Below, in pieces: positions 1 through 11,685 of a DNA stretch of 64,000 nt. Each line of letters begins with the position of its first letter. Positions within the stretch are counted from its first letter, which is position 1. The notes beneath the pieces were generated by a model. It had not been told where the DNA came from. It made no database searches and worked only from the letters and a program-made list of their open reading frames with translations. Where the stretch lies: contig NC_085139.1 in assembly GCF_024139115.2 (NCBI RefSeq), positions 72,273,203 to 72,337,202 of the forward strand. Direction: 5' to 3'. Position numbers and translations under genes: made by a program. The stretch comes from Armigeres subalbatus. Taxonomy: Eukaryota; Arthropoda; Insecta; Diptera; Culicidae.

Positions 1-2593
1 TTCCCGAGGGAATATCCGGAGGAATTTCTGGGGGAATATCCGGAGGAATTTCTGGGGGAATATCCGGAGGAATTCCCGGGGGAATATCCGGAGAAATTCC
101 CGGGGGAATATCCGGAGGAATTCCCGGGGAAATATCCGGAGAAATTCCCGGGGGAATATCCGGAGAAATTCCCGGGGGAATACCCGGAGAAACTCCCGGG
201 GGAATATCCGGAGGAATTCCCGGGGGAATATCCGGAGGAATTCCCGGGGGAATATCCGGAGGAATTCCCGGGGGAATATCCGGAGGAATTCCTGGGAATA
301 TCCGAGGAATTCAGGGAATATCCGGAGAAATTCCCGGGGGAATATCCGGAGGAATTCCCGGGGGAATATCCGGAGGAATTCCCGGGGGAATATCCGGAGG
401 AATTCCCGGGGGAATATCCGGAGGAATTCCCGGGGGAATATCCGAGGAATTCTGGGGAATATCCGAGGAATTCCCGGAGGAATATCCGGAGGAATTCCTG
501 GGGAATATCCGAGGAATTCCCGGGAATATCCGGAGGAATTCCCGGGGAATATCCGAGGAATTCCAGGGAATATCCGGAGGAATTCCGGGGAATATCCGAG
601 GAATTCCCGGGGAATATCCGAGGAATTCCTGGGGAATATCCGAGGAATTCCGGGGAATATCCGGAGGAATTCCAGGGGAATATCCGGAGGAATTCCCAGG
701 AGAATATCCGAGGAATTCCCGGGGAATATCCGGAGGAATTCCCGGGAATATCCGAGGAATTCCCAGGGAATATCCGAGGAATTCTGGGAATATCCGGAGG
801 AATTCCTGGGGAATATCCGGAGGAATTCCTGGGGAATATCCGGAGGCATTCCTGGGGAATATCCGAGGCATTCCGGGGAATATCCGGAGGAATTCGGGAA
901 TATCCGAGGAATTCCCGGGGAATATCCGGAGGAATTCCTGGGGAATATCCGGAGGAATTCGGGAATATCCGGAGGAATTCGGGGAATATCCGAGGAATTC
1001 AGGGAATATCCGGAGGAATTCCTGGGAATATCCGGAGGAATTCCGGGGAATATCCGGAGGAATTCAGGGAATATCCGAGGAATTCCTGGGGAATATCCGG
1101 AGGAATTCCTGGGGAATATCCGGAGGAATTCCCGGGGAATATCCGGAGGAATTCAGGGAATATCCGGAGAATTCCAGGGAATATCCGGAGGAATTCCGGG
1201 GAATATCCGAGGAATTCCTGGGGAATATCCGGAGGAATTCCCGGGGGAATATCCGGAGGAATTCCCGGGGGAATATCCGGAGGAATTCCCGGGGGAATAT
1301 CCGGAGGAATTCCCGGGGGAATATCCGGAGGAATTCCCGGGGGAATATCCGGAGGAATTCCCGGGGGAATATCCGGAGGAATTCCCGGGGGAATATCCGG
1401 AGGAATTCCCGGGGGAATATCCGGAGGAATTCCCGGGGGAATATCCGGAGGAATTCCCGGGGGAATATCCGGAGGAATTCCCGGGGGAATATCCGGAGGA
1501 ATTCCCGGGGGAATATCCGGAGGAATTCCCGGGGGAATATCCGGAGGAATTCCCGGGGGAATATCCGGAGGAATTCCCGGGGGAATATCCGGAGGAATTC
1601 CCGGGGGAATATCCGGAGGAATTCCCGGGGGAATATCCGGAGGAATTCCCGGAGGAATATCCGGAGGAATTCCCGGAGGAATATCCGGAGGAATTCCCGG
1701 AGGAATATCCGGAGGAATTCCCGGGGGAATATCCGGAGGAATTCCCGGGGGAATATCCGGAGGAATTCCCGGGAGAATATCCGGAGGAATTCCCGGGGGA
1801 ATATCCGGAGGAATTCCCGGGGGAATATCCGGAGGAATTCCCGGGGGAATATCCGGAGGAATTCCCACAGGAATATCCGGAGGAATTCCCACAGGAATAT
1901 CCGGAGGAATTCTCGGGGGAATATCCGGAGGAATTCCCGGGGAAAAATCCGGAGGAATTCCCGGGGAAAAATCCGGAGGAATTCCCGGGGGAATATCTGG
2001 AGGAATTCCCGGGGGAATATCCGGAGGAATTCTCGGGGGAATATCCGGAGGAATTCTCGGGGGAATATCCGGAGGAATTCCCGGGGGAATATCCGGAGGA
2101 ATTCCCGGGGGAAAATCCGGAGGAATTCCCTGGGGAATATCCGGAGGAATTCCCGGGGGAATATCCGGAGGAATTCCCAGGGGAATATCCGGAGGAATTC
2201 CCGGGAGAATATGCGGAGGAATTCCCGGGGGAATACGGAGAATATCCGAAGGAATTCCCGGGGGAATACGGAAAATATCCGAAGGAATTCCCGGGGGAAT
2301 ATCCGGATTAATTCCCGGGGGAATATCTGGATTAATTCCCGGGGGAATATCCGGAGGAATTACCGGAGAAATATCCGGACGAATTCCAGGGGAAATATCC
2401 AAAGGAATTCCCGGGGGGAATATCCGAAGGAATTCCCGGAGGAATATCCGGAGGAATTCCTGGGGGAATATCCGGAGGAATTCCTGGGGAAATATCCAGG
2501 GGAATATCCGGAGGAATTCCCGGGGGAACACCCGGGGGAATATCCGGAAGAATTCCCGGGGGAATTCCCGGGGGAACACCCGGGGGAATATCC

Positions 2594-3308
2594 GGAGCAA
2601 TTCCCGGGGGAATATCCGGAGCAATTCCCGGGGAAATATCCGGAGCAATTCCCGGGGGAATATCCGGAGCAATTCCCGGGGGAATATCCGGAGCAATTCC
2701 CGGGGGAATATCCGGAGCAATTCCCGGGGGAATATCCGGAGCAATTCCCGGGGGAATATCCGGAGCAATTCCCGGGGGAATATCCGGAGCAATTCCCGGG
2801 GGAATATCCGGAGCAATTCCCGGGGGAATATCCGGAGCAATTCCCGGGGGAATATCCGGAGCAATTCCCGGGGGAATATCCGGAGCAATTCCCGGGGGAA
2901 TATCCGGAGCAATTCCCGGGGGAATATCCGGAGCAATTCCCGGGGGAATATCCGGAGCAATTCCCGGGGGAATATCCGGAGCAATTCCCGGGGGAATATC
3001 CGGAGCAATTCCCGGGGGAATATCCGGAGCAATTCCCGGGGGAATATCCGGAGCAATTCCCGGGGGAATATCCGGAGCAATTCCCGGGGGAATATCCGGG
3101 AACATCCGGAGCAATTCCCGGGGGAATATCCGGAGCAATTCCCGGGGGAATATCCGGAGCAATTCCCGGGGGAATATCCGGAGCAATTCCCGGGGGAATA
3201 TCCGGAGCAATTCCCGGGGGAATATCCGGAGCAATTCCCGGGGGAATATCCGGAGCAATTCCCGGGGGAATATCCGGAGCAATTCCCGGGGGAATATCCG
3301 GAGCAATT
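2594..3308. repeat. Homogenised GAGCAATT variant block of the 24-bp array
   Basis: Almost every unit in this block reads GAGCAATT where the main array reads GAGGAATT. The run is broken once near 3100, where a shortened unit gives GGGAACATCC. Such a block implies that one variant unit was copied many times locally. Confidence 0.9.
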
Positions 3309-3504
3309 CCCGGGGGAATATCCGGAGGAATTCCCGGGGGAATATCCGGAGGAATTCCCGGGGGAATATCCGGAGGAATTCCCGGGGGAATATCCGGAGG
3401 GAATATCCGGAGGGATTCCCGGGGGAATATCCGGAGGGATTCCCGGGGGAATATCCGGAGGGATTCCCGGGGGAATATCCGGAGGGATTCCCGGGGGAAT
3501 ATCC

Positions 3505-3640
3505 GAAGCAATTCCCGGGGGAATATCCGAAGCAATTCCCGGGGGAATATCCGAAGCAATTCCCGGGGGAATATCCGAAGCAATTCCCGGGGGAATATCC
3601 GAAGCAATTCCCGGGGGAATATCCGAAGCAATTCCCGGGG
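3505..3640. repeat. GAAGCAATT variant block
   Basis: Six units share GAAGCAATT, combining the A of the downstream GAAGGAATT block with the C of the upstream GAGCAATT block. Just upstream, at about 3400-3490, lie four units with GAGGGATT. Confidence 0.88.
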
Positions 3641-3752
3641 GAATATCCGAGGAATTCGGGGAATATCCGAGGAATTCCGGGGAATATCCGAGGAATTCGG
3701 GGAATATCCGAGGAATTCCTGGGGAATATCCGGAGGAATTCCTGGGAATATC

Positions 3753-4305
3753 CGAAGGAATTCCCGGGGGAATATCCGAAGGAATTCCCGGGGGAATATC
3801 CGAAGGAATTCCCGGGGGAATATCCGAAGGAATTCCCGGGGGAATATCCGAAGGAATTCCCGGGGGAATATCCGAAGGAATTCCCGGGGGAATATCCGAA
3901 GGAATTCCCGGGGGAATATCCGAAGGAATTCCCGGGGGAATATCCGAAGGAATTCCCGGGGGAATATCCGAAGGAATTCCCGGGGGAATATCCGAAGGAA
4001 TTCCCGGGGGAATATCCGAAGGAATTCCCGGGGGAATATCCGAAGGAATTCCCGGGGGAATATCCGAAGGAATTCCCGGGGGAATATCCGAAGGAATTCC
4101 CGGGGGAATATCCGAAGGAATTCCCGGGGGAATATCCGAAGGAATTCCCGGGGGAATATCCGAAGGAATTCCCGGGGGAATATCCGAAGGAATTCCCGGG
4201 GGAATATCCGAAGGAATTCCCGGGGGAATATCCGAAGGAATTCCCGGGGGAATATCCGAAGGAATTCCCGGGGGAATATCCGAAGGAATTCCCGGGGGAA
4301 TATCC
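3753..4305. repeat. GAAGGAATT variant block
   Basis: About 23 consecutive near-identical units with GAAGGAATT. Irregular spacer units (3640-3750, including CCGAGGAATTCGGG types) separate it from the previous block. Confidence 0.9.
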
Positions 4306-4849
4306 GAAGGGATTCCCGGGGGAATTCCAGGGGGAATATTCGGAGGAATTCGCGGCGAAACAGCCGGAGGAATTCCCGGGGGAATATCCGGAGGAATTCC
4401 AGGGAGAATATGCGGAGGAATTCCCGGGTGAATATCCAGAGGATTCACCGGGTGAATATACGAAGGAATTCCCGGGGGAATATCCGGAGGAATTCCAGGG
4501 AGAATATGCGGAGGAATTCCCGGGTGAATATCCAGAGGATTCACCAGGTGAATATATGAAGGAATTCCCTGGGGAATATGCGGAGGAATTCCCGGGGGAA
4601 TATGCGGAGGAATTCCCGGGGGAATAACGGGAAGAATTCCCGGGGAAATATCCTGAAGAACTCGAACGCACGAATTTCCTGAGGAATATCCTGGGGAACT
4701 TCGGGGGGAATATCCTGAGGAATTCCTGGGATTTCTCCGGAAGAATATCTGGAGGTATGTCCGGGTACCGTCGCGCGGGGCTTCTTTTGACTTCAGGGAC
4801 TACTTTGGATTTTGGATATTCTGAAAAAATTAAGCAAAAAAATACCAAA

Positions 4850-5100
4850 TTTGAAACAGAAAGTTAGCATCCAACTATCAACAAGACACCCGAATGGTAA
4901 TAATGGCGATTTGATAGTAATTTACGTTACAATTCTAGTTTCAAAATGTCTAAAGTAGCCCCCGATTTGTCAAAAGAAGCCCCACACGACGGGAGGTAAA
5001 TATGTTTCATAATTCACATTCATTTATATCCATAACAAGTTTCGCCGTTGAAAGCAATTTTTTTTGGCGAACAAATTGATTAAGGACAAGTGCCTTAAAA
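4850..5100. other. AT-rich spacer, nothing recognised
   Basis: The minisatellite fades at about 4700-4790 into AT-rich sequence. I see no coding signal or repeat end here. Confidence 0.5.
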
Positions 5101-5104
5101 TAGG

Positions 5105-5285
5105 TGATAATTTATGTGTTTTGCGCACACACATACATACAAACACACAAACATCATCTCAATTCGTTAAACTAAGTTGATTAGCTTATAACCCTGTAAG
5201 TCACATTTTTCCTATAAAAAGTTCAACTTTGCGGCGAACTTATGGATTTTACGTAGACTTGGTGTTCGAGAAGGCAAAACCATTA
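5105..5285 (-). mobile_element. Partial, diverged copy of the GCCTTTCTCG/GAGAAAGGC element
   Basis: Read on the minus strand this segment has the same order of landmarks as the copies at 14307, 48884 and 52412: a GCCTTCTCG start, a run ending GGGTTATAAGC, an AACGAATTGAGATGATG motif, then a GT-rich stretch ending near 5110. It is truncated at the GT tract and more diverged than the other copies. Confidence 0.6.
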
Positions 5286-5289
5286 TCCA

Positions 5290-6780
5290 CTAGTTATTAC
5301 GAGAATTCCTCGGAGACTTATTCCGTTAAACTAATAGTAATAAAATTATTCAACAAAAGTACTCATCACAATTGGAGGTCAAGGTAACATGGGTTTTCCA
5401 CTTACCCCCATCCCACTGGGGGTGGAAAAACAACTCCCAAATTTTAAATCTATTTCCATAAATTTCAAGCGACCAAAATGGTATGACTTATCAACTTGTG
5501 CGCAAAATTGACTGTTTTTGATAGCCCATTTTGATTGAATACAATTAGATCATTTAAACTGGTTTTACACTTCACACTTCAAACATGCACTATCGATTTT
5601 TCCTTTTCCACTTCCACACACACCTTTAGTTTATAAAAAAAATGATTTTAAATATGCAAAAAAGCGCAATGTTAATCATAATACAATCAATCAAGATTTG
5701 TTTTAAATTCTTAAGCCTCAACAAAAAAAAAGTATTCTGGAAAGACACATACATTTTTCCCTCCGAATTGTGAGAAATGAAATCATGGAGTAATGCAAGC
5801 AAATGATTTAAACATGACTTTGTAGGAAACAAAAATACGTGATCCAAAATCTACGTTTCTTAAGAAAATTGAGAAGAGATAAATGTGAACAAAAAGCTAT
5901 TCTATCTTCCATAAGCGATGTCAAGTTGTACTTTAGTGATTATAATATCAGAAGCATAACAAATAGTGTATTCAATATTTGATTTAAATGCATTTTAGAC
6001 CATCATGATTTTCGCCATTTCGCTTTTAAATGGAAAAGAAGACAAACGTGAAACGGCCTCTACAGTGTTGACCAGGGGATTGATACTAAAACTACATGAC
6101 ACAACACCACCACCCGGAGTGAAAGCTTCCATTCATGTTGAGCAGCTTGTAACTGCGGAAGCCGATATAGATCAACTAAAAGTTAAGCCATGAAATATCC
6201 AACGTTTCGGGCACCACGTTCATTCAACCACCGACCTACCGCTTATAGTGGTGGCGACTTGTAGATAGCCAACAAGCCATGGGAAATTAACTAATTTAAT
6301 AGCATTTATAATTACTACTCGCGACGACAGCATGCTCGCCCGCGTTCCTTGTCAGGCCTATAGGCTTGGAGCGTACCCGTGCATTGAAACTGTCAAATTT
6401 GAGCATACACAGCTCGAGACTACCGGCTTCCAACAACCTGGCGTTGCTACTAATGGAGCTTATGATTTATAGACACCTTAACCCACTCGGACGCGCTTTT
6501 ATGCGAGTGACCTCGGTCGGTTGGACGGCCGCCCGGTTTGCTCCCTAGTTCATTCGGTGTTTCGTGTTCTGGTAATTTCGCGCAGGGCAAATACAGCTGC
6601 CATCTTTCCCGCAGACTAAGCGCCGGCTCCCGTGCGTATGTTGATAGGAAACAAAATCAACAATCTCCAACTATCGACTAACGGAGGGGTGCTTGTTCGG
6701 TGTCGCTGTTCAAAAATTGGATTTGTTTGAACAACGTATTTTATTACTATTCTTCTTAACATTATCATTCACTCCTAAGG
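5290..6780. other. Unassigned AT-rich DNA
   Basis: The open frames here (for example minus 5626-5847, plus 6005-6193, plus 6366-6548) are short, unlike any family I know, and have no splice or start context that decides for them. The part from 6200 to 6680 is richer in GC and CpG than its surroundings but I cannot assign it. Confidence 0.4.
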
Positions 6781-6781
6781 A

Positions 6782-6874
6782 GGGAACATCCATAAATTAC
6801 GTGACATTTAGAGTGTCACTTTGGGGATATTGAAAATGAAAAAATTTTGCGTTACGTAATTAATGGATCTTCCC
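6782..6874. mobile_element. 93-bp MITE with GGGAACATCC/GGATCTTCCC ends
   Basis: The left end GGGAACATCCATAAATTACG and the inverted right end GGGAAGATCCATTAATTACG match closely after inversion, and only about 45 bases lie between them. Related solo ends occur at about 50255-50280 and 53210-53235. The superfamily is not certain because the target duplication is unclear. Confidence 0.7.
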
Positions 6875-6879
6875 TAATA

Positions 6880-7860
6880 GAAAAAAAATCAAACAAAAAT
6901 AACTTGAACGGTGCGATAATCGAACTATGTAACTAGTTAAGTAATTTCAACCAGCTGACATAAAGCAACGCCCCTTCGTGGAAAGCTGACGAGCAGTATT
7001 GGAGCCCGATCCGGACGGTCTCTGACTTGGTATAAAATTAAAATTTCCACCCCTGTGACCCATGTCCTCCAAATCCTCCATCTTCGGCTCTTCACTGGTC
7101 GCTCCACACTGCTGCGGACCCCGGGATGGCAAGCAAATAGCTGGGCTTCAGCCGATCGGAGCCCGTTCCATCGCCGTGGAGCGCAAACCTAGGCAGACTA
7201 GAGAAGTTAGAGATAATGGCGGTGAAAATCAGTCACCGGAAATAATACACGCATTCCACCCCACTCTCGATGACGCTGCCGCCCCCCGTTCCGGTGCCCT
7301 TCTCGTCGTCGTTTGCAATCAACCAGCCAGCGCAACGCAACGCTACGTTACCGAAGAGGCAGCGAGGTGTGCAACGGTACACCCACGGTCTGGCGCATTA
7401 GAGAAACCACGCATCTTTCCGGACTCGGCGCTCGCTCCCGAACGGACTAGTAGAGCGCGGTCAACGTCGTCGTCGTCATCATCGCAGCACTGCGTCCACT
7501 ATCTCCAACGGTGTACTCTGGCAGCCTGTCTAATATATGTGCTATCAAGCGATTTCTGCTGTACAATTGTGTGCGTGTAGTTGGGTCTGTGCTCGTATGT
7601 GGGATAGCGGTGTTGCCAAATTGGGTTGGTTCTTGATACGCGTCTGCTTCAAGGTGGTTGCATAAATCAGTTGTAATTATCCTAATGGGATTTGGTATTG
7701 GCTGGAGTTTGAACCGATTGAACTTTGGTTGTGCATGAGGTTTGGAGATTCACTTGGAATTGTGCCAATAGTAAGCTATTTGATATAGTCATGTCAGAAA
7801 TACGATCAATTTAGGAAAATTAATTGTTAACAAACAATAACAATTAATCAATAAATTACA
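6880..7860. other. CpG-richer unassigned segment with a 172-aa open frame
   Basis: A plus-strand frame at 7062-7580 runs for 172 codons through sequence richer in CG dinucleotides than its surroundings. It holds no motif I recognise, and its end is a low-complexity GTCGTCGTCGTC run. It could be an untranslated leader or promoter-proximal DNA of an unseen gene. From 7600 to 7860 I see nothing. Confidence 0.35.
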
Positions 7861-7865
7861 TATAT

Positions 7866-8340
7866 GGGTCATTCCGCGCCAAGTGACCGAGAAAAAGTGA
7901 AAACTTGCAGGTGAATACTATGAATTCCAACCAAAATGGGTGTATCTACTTACTTTGGGCCTACATTTCGAAAAAGCATTTGATCCGACCGTTTGAGCCG
8001 CCCCTCCGGCCAAACACTCCTCCCTGTTTTTGAAGATTTTTAAAAACATGCCATTTTCAATAATCGATATCTCCGCCCCTGATAAAGCTACAAAAAACGT
8101 TAGCATCAGTTTTCCGCTTGAAATTTTGTGAAGATTTTACAAAAAATATTTCAGATGCAAAGCAGTGTTGCCAACTACATTATTTTTATTAAAAAAATAA
8201 AAAATAGCATTTTTCTCAAAATACGTATAAATATTTTTTTGATTTCTCAGCGGATTTGAGGTTATCTGGCAATTTCCTGTCAGAAACACTCGTTACAAAG
8301 TAAAATGAGCAGTTGCCGAGTTATGACGGTTTTAGTTAGA
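7866..8340 (-). mobile_element. GGGTCATTCCGCGCC-ended element, copy A (left arm of a fold-back)
   Basis: The copy begins GGGTCATTCCGCGCCAAGTG. It is the inverted counterpart of copies B (10255-10588) and C (10600-11064), sharing landmarks such as CAAACACTCCTCCCTGTTTT, ATCGATATCTCCGCCCC and GTGTTGCCAACTACATTATT. Short open frames inside it are shared between copies only because the DNA is repeated. Confidence 0.85.
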
Positions 8341-8654
8341 CATAATAGAAGGTTTTCATTCAGCATATCGTTCAATTCGTTCTGTAAAGGTAAACAACTA
8401 TGATAATGTAGTTTTTTTTTAAGTTTTATTCGAATAATTTACAAAAAAAAAACATATTTTTGCAGCGCATAATGCTTTTGAGGCCAGTGATGCCAGATTT
8501 CCACTGAATATGTTTTAATGGTTTAAAGTTATTTTTGCAATTCCTGTTCATAATACCTGGTTTACAGTTCGTCTTTGATTGATAAAACGGCCTACTTTTC
8601 CATACCAACGAAATGGGTTATTCAATGACCATTATGCAACTCAAATGGGTTGCA

Positions 8655-8829
8655 TAAAGGTTCCCCCAAACACACGCGACGCGATTCTATCGCTGGGCGA
8701 CAGCGATTCTGTCGCCGTTTATATGGAAACGTAAATCAAACATTGCCTGCAGCGACCCAAGGATAGAATCGCGGCGATTAGTTGTCGCCGTCGCGGCGAT
8801 GAAATCGCTTAGGTCTGGGGGAGCCTTAA
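8655..8829. mobile_element. Harbinger-type MITE with TAA target duplication
   Basis: The element runs 8658-8826. Its ends AGGTTCCCCCAAAC and, inverted, AGGCTCCCCCAGAC form the TIR, and TAA stands on both sides (8655-8657 and 8827-8829). A 3-bp TWA target duplication is characteristic of PIF/Harbinger elements. The interior is rich in CGCGGCGA and GCGACAGCG motifs that can pair. It has no coding capacity. Confidence 0.75.
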
Positions 8830-9495
8830 ATTTCATTAAAGCACTCATTTGGGTGCTGTAATGACAAACCAACATTAGGACAGTAGTTACATGACTACAT
8901 TTTGCTCAATTGGCTCTGCTGATGCTGGTGGGCTACAAAGTTTCAGTTTCAATAGATCTTTAAACGAGGGAAATGCTTTGATTCCATTAACTTCAAGTTT
9001 CAAGGGAGATCAAGTTTTGCTCCCGTAAACATCAGTTTGAAGTACTCGTGGATTACACATACACATACTGTATGAGTGCCTGCTCCTGCTGCTCCTGCTA
9101 AAACGCATTCGGGCGGCCGATGTTCGGCGAATTTGATAAATCCAATTCTGTAAAAAAAAATTCCTTTAAGAGGGCAATATTTCAGTCAGATTCGCTAGAA
9201 CCAAACGCTTCTGCTTTTGCACCCGTTTTCCGCACGCTTTTGTACTATATTTTCCCTGAACTTTTTGTACGATTTCTTGGAGGGGATTACCCCTCTTAAG
9301 ATTGGGGCAGCACAAAATACCTTTTGTGTCAACGCATTTTTTCATGTTCCTTACTAAGCGTTCTGGACACTGAAATTAGTCTGAAGATAATAAAATTTTG
9401 ATAATTATGTCAGAACATAAATTTATAATCAATAAAAGCTGGCCCATAAACCACGCTACATTTTCGAACCCCATCTTCTTTAATTCCTTAGTACA
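8830..9495. other. Unassigned spacer
   Basis: No gene is recognised. A GCTCCTGCTGCTCCTGCT run near 9080 is low complexity. Confidence 0.4.
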
Positions 9496-9518
9496 GAGGT
9501 TCCCAAACTTTTTGGATA

Positions 9519-9731
9519 TAAAGCCTGTCCACGTTAAATTTCGGACACTGATATAATGTTCAAATGATTTTTGGCCATTTTATAAATTTGGACGAGAATG
9601 AAAACATGCTGAATGTATCACATAAAGCGGAGAGATTCAGCTGTGTGTAAATTGATCTTCTCAGTGGTTTGAGAATATTTGAAAGTCGCATTGGGAGATG
9701 GGTGTCCGAAATTTAATGTGGACAGGCTTTA
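9519..9731. mobile_element. Mariner-like MITE with TA target duplication
   Basis: The element runs 9521-9729. The left end AAGCCTGTCCACGTTAAATT is matched by the inverted right end, which differs at one base (ACATTAAATT), and the TIR continues into CGGACAC. TA stands on each side. A TA duplication and a ~27-bp TIR fit the Tc1/mariner superfamily. At 209 bp it cannot encode a transposase. It sits in the AAACTTTTTGG segment after a possible hAT-type end (CAGAGGTTCCCAAAC at about 9495). Confidence 0.85.
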
Positions 9732-9839
9732 CTATGTGGGTCTAGCAGAATCCAATATTGTTTGCGACACACAAGGTGCAAAATGAATTGGTTCTTAGAA
9801 ATTTAATAAAAAGTGAGTTATATCAGGCAAATCATAATA

Positions 9840-10200
9840 AATTACTTTATATTCCTTCATTGATTGGATTTGGATTGGTTTTAGATTGGATTGGATTTAG
9901 ATTTGGATTGAATTTCAAACGATTTGAATTAGTTTTGTATTGGATTGAATTTGGATAGGGTTTGGATCAGCTTTAGATTGGATTAGATTTGGATCTGAGT
10001 TGGATCAGATTTTGATTGGATTTAGATTGGATTCGATTTAGATTGAATTTGGATCTGATTTGAATTGGATTTGTATATGATTTGACTGGATTTTGATTTG
10101 CTTTGGTTTGAATTTGGTTTAGATACAGATTGGATTTCGAATAGATTTTTCAATTGAATTTATATTGTTTTTGGATTGGACATGGATTTTGACGACCAGC
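9840..10200. repeat. Degenerate GATTTG/GATTG simple-sequence tract
   Basis: About 360 bp are dominated by variants of TTGGATTGGATTTGGATT with no fixed period. The short frame at 9758-9958 runs into this tract and is not taken as a gene. Confidence 0.85.
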
Positions 10201-10254
10201 TCAGTTCAGCTTTCATATTTTCACCTGTTTTGGATACCTAAAGAAAGCTATTTG

Positions 10255-10588
10255 CTATTTTTTTAGAAAAATAATGTAGTTGGCAACACTGCTTTGCATC
10301 TGAGATATTTTTTGTGAAATCTACACAAAATTTCAAGCGGGAAACTGGTCCTGACGTTTTTTGTAGCTTTATTAGGGGCGGAGATATCGATTATTGAAAA
10401 TAGCATGTTTTTAAAAATCTTCAAAAACAGGGAGGAGTGTTTGGCCGGAGGGGCGGCTCAAACGGTCGGATCAAATGCTTTTTCGAAATGTGGGCCCAAA
10501 GTAAGTAGATACACCTGATTTGGTTGGAATTCATAGTATTCACCTGCAAGTTTTCACTTTTTCTCGCTCACTTGGCGCGGAATGACCC
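10255..10588 (+). mobile_element. GGGTCATTCCGCGCC-ended element, copy B (right arm of a fold-back)
   Basis: This is the inverse of copy A, ending GGCGCGGAATGACCC at 10588. It starts at AAATAATGTAGTTGGCAACA, so the inner part present in copies A and C is missing. Confidence 0.85.
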
Positions 10589-10599
10589 AAATAAGATTT

Positions 10600-11064
10600 A
10601 CTAAAGCTGCCATATCTCAGCAACGGCGCATTTTACTTTGTATCGATAAGTGTTTCCGACTGGAAAAAGTCTGTTAAGCTCGAATCCGTTGAGAAATCGA
10701 AGAAAAAAATATACGTATTTTGAGAAAAATGCTTTTTTATTATTTTGTGAGAAAAATAATATAGTTGGCAACCCTGCTCAACATTTAAGGTATTTTTTCT
10801 AAAAACTTCATCAAATTTCAAGCGGAAAACTGGTATTAAAGTTTCTTGTAGCTTTATCGGGGGCTAAGATATCGATATTTGAAAATAGCATGTTTTTTTA
10901 AATCTCCAAAAACAGGGAGGGGCTTTTGGTCGAAGGGGCGGTTCAATCTCCATGGTCATATGGTTATTCAAAATAATGGACCAAAATTAATATGTGCTAG
11001 GTATTTTTCATTATTTTTAAATAGGTTAATTGCACGTGCTCGGTCAGTTGGCGCGGAATGACCC
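10600..11064 (+). mobile_element. GGGTCATTCCGCGCC-ended element, copy C
   Basis: Lies directly beyond copy B in the same orientation, ends GGCGCGGAATGACCC at 11064, and is more diverged. It keeps the inner portion (TTTACTTTGTATCGA, GAGAAATCGAAG) that copy A also has near 8240-8320. Confidence 0.8.
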
Positions 11065-11069
11065 ATATT

Positions 11070-11685
11070 GATTCGGAAATTTTTCTTAGATCTTCACATT
11101 ATACCAATTTTATGTCAAATGCATTCAAGTTATCACGGATTTGTCGAACCTAATCGAAAAAAATATTGCTTTGAGTTTGGCAAATAACTTTGAAAAGATC
11201 AAGCAAGTTTCATCAAAAATAAGCGTATCTAAATTGTCATAACAGTTCAATACCAAGGAGCTAGACTTTATTAGGGAGGCGCAGATCCGCACTGCGGGCC
11301 ACTAGTTGGCTCACTATTTGCATTGCATAAGATCAGATGACATCACTACTTGCGTTGCATAAAATCAGTACAGTTTGCCAGCTTTCAAAAATTCGTACAA
11401 GATTGTCTCCGTGGAGGAGCCGAACATAATCAGCTGAAGATCTTTCGACAGAATTGGACGTTTTTTGATCCTATCGCTAAAATATAAATATATAAGAGTA
11501 CAGCAATTCCGATTAAAGTTTATTGGTGAATATCAGTCTATCTTTGACATTAAACTGCTACCCTTTATAAGGGCAGGACATGATGGGATACATGAACCCC
11601 TGGAGGTACCTTTGCTAGCCTTAGAAGGTAACTCGGACAAAAATGCGTAATAGCGGATAAATTACAATTGCAATGAAAACTAATT
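11070..11685. other. Unassigned AT-rich spacer
   Basis: No recognisable feature. The frame at 11465-11650 resembles no family I know. Confidence 0.4.

Larger units (their letters stand above)
1..4700. repeat. 24-bp tandem minisatellite (about 190 units)
   Basis: The segment is one tandem array. The unit is 24 bp, made of two related 12-bp halves, GGAATATCCGGA and GGAATTCCCGGG, rich in palindromes (TCCGGA, GGAATTCC, CCCGGG). Units are irregular (21-24 bp) between about 300 and 1230, regular from about 1230 to 4310, and decay from 4310 to 4700. Because 24 is a multiple of three and the unit lacks stops, open frames run for hundreds of codons on both strands (plus strand 2211-4559; minus strand 999-4544 and 2332-4848), giving octapeptide repeats such as PGIPPDIP. 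I read these as by-products of the repeat, not genes: several frames are open over the same bases. The left edge of the array is outside the window. Confidence 0.97.

Noticed and set aside
1..4700. CRISPR-like regular repeats
   Set aside because: Units are directly adjacent with no unique spacers, and the DNA is eukaryotic.
999..4848. Very long frames (up to 1181 codons) encoding [16 protein letters not shown] or GYSPGNS repeats
   Set aside because: They arise because the 24-bp unit has no stop codon in several frames on both strands; overlapping frames are equally long and no start or splice context favours any of them.
7062..7580. 172-aa plus-strand frame
   Set aside because: No recognisable motif, low-complexity end, no supporting splice signals. 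Kept only as an unassigned CpG-rich segment.
9495..9530. hAT-type left end (CAGAGGTTCCCAAAC)
   Set aside because: The start is suggestive, but I could not find a matching right end or an 8-bp duplication.
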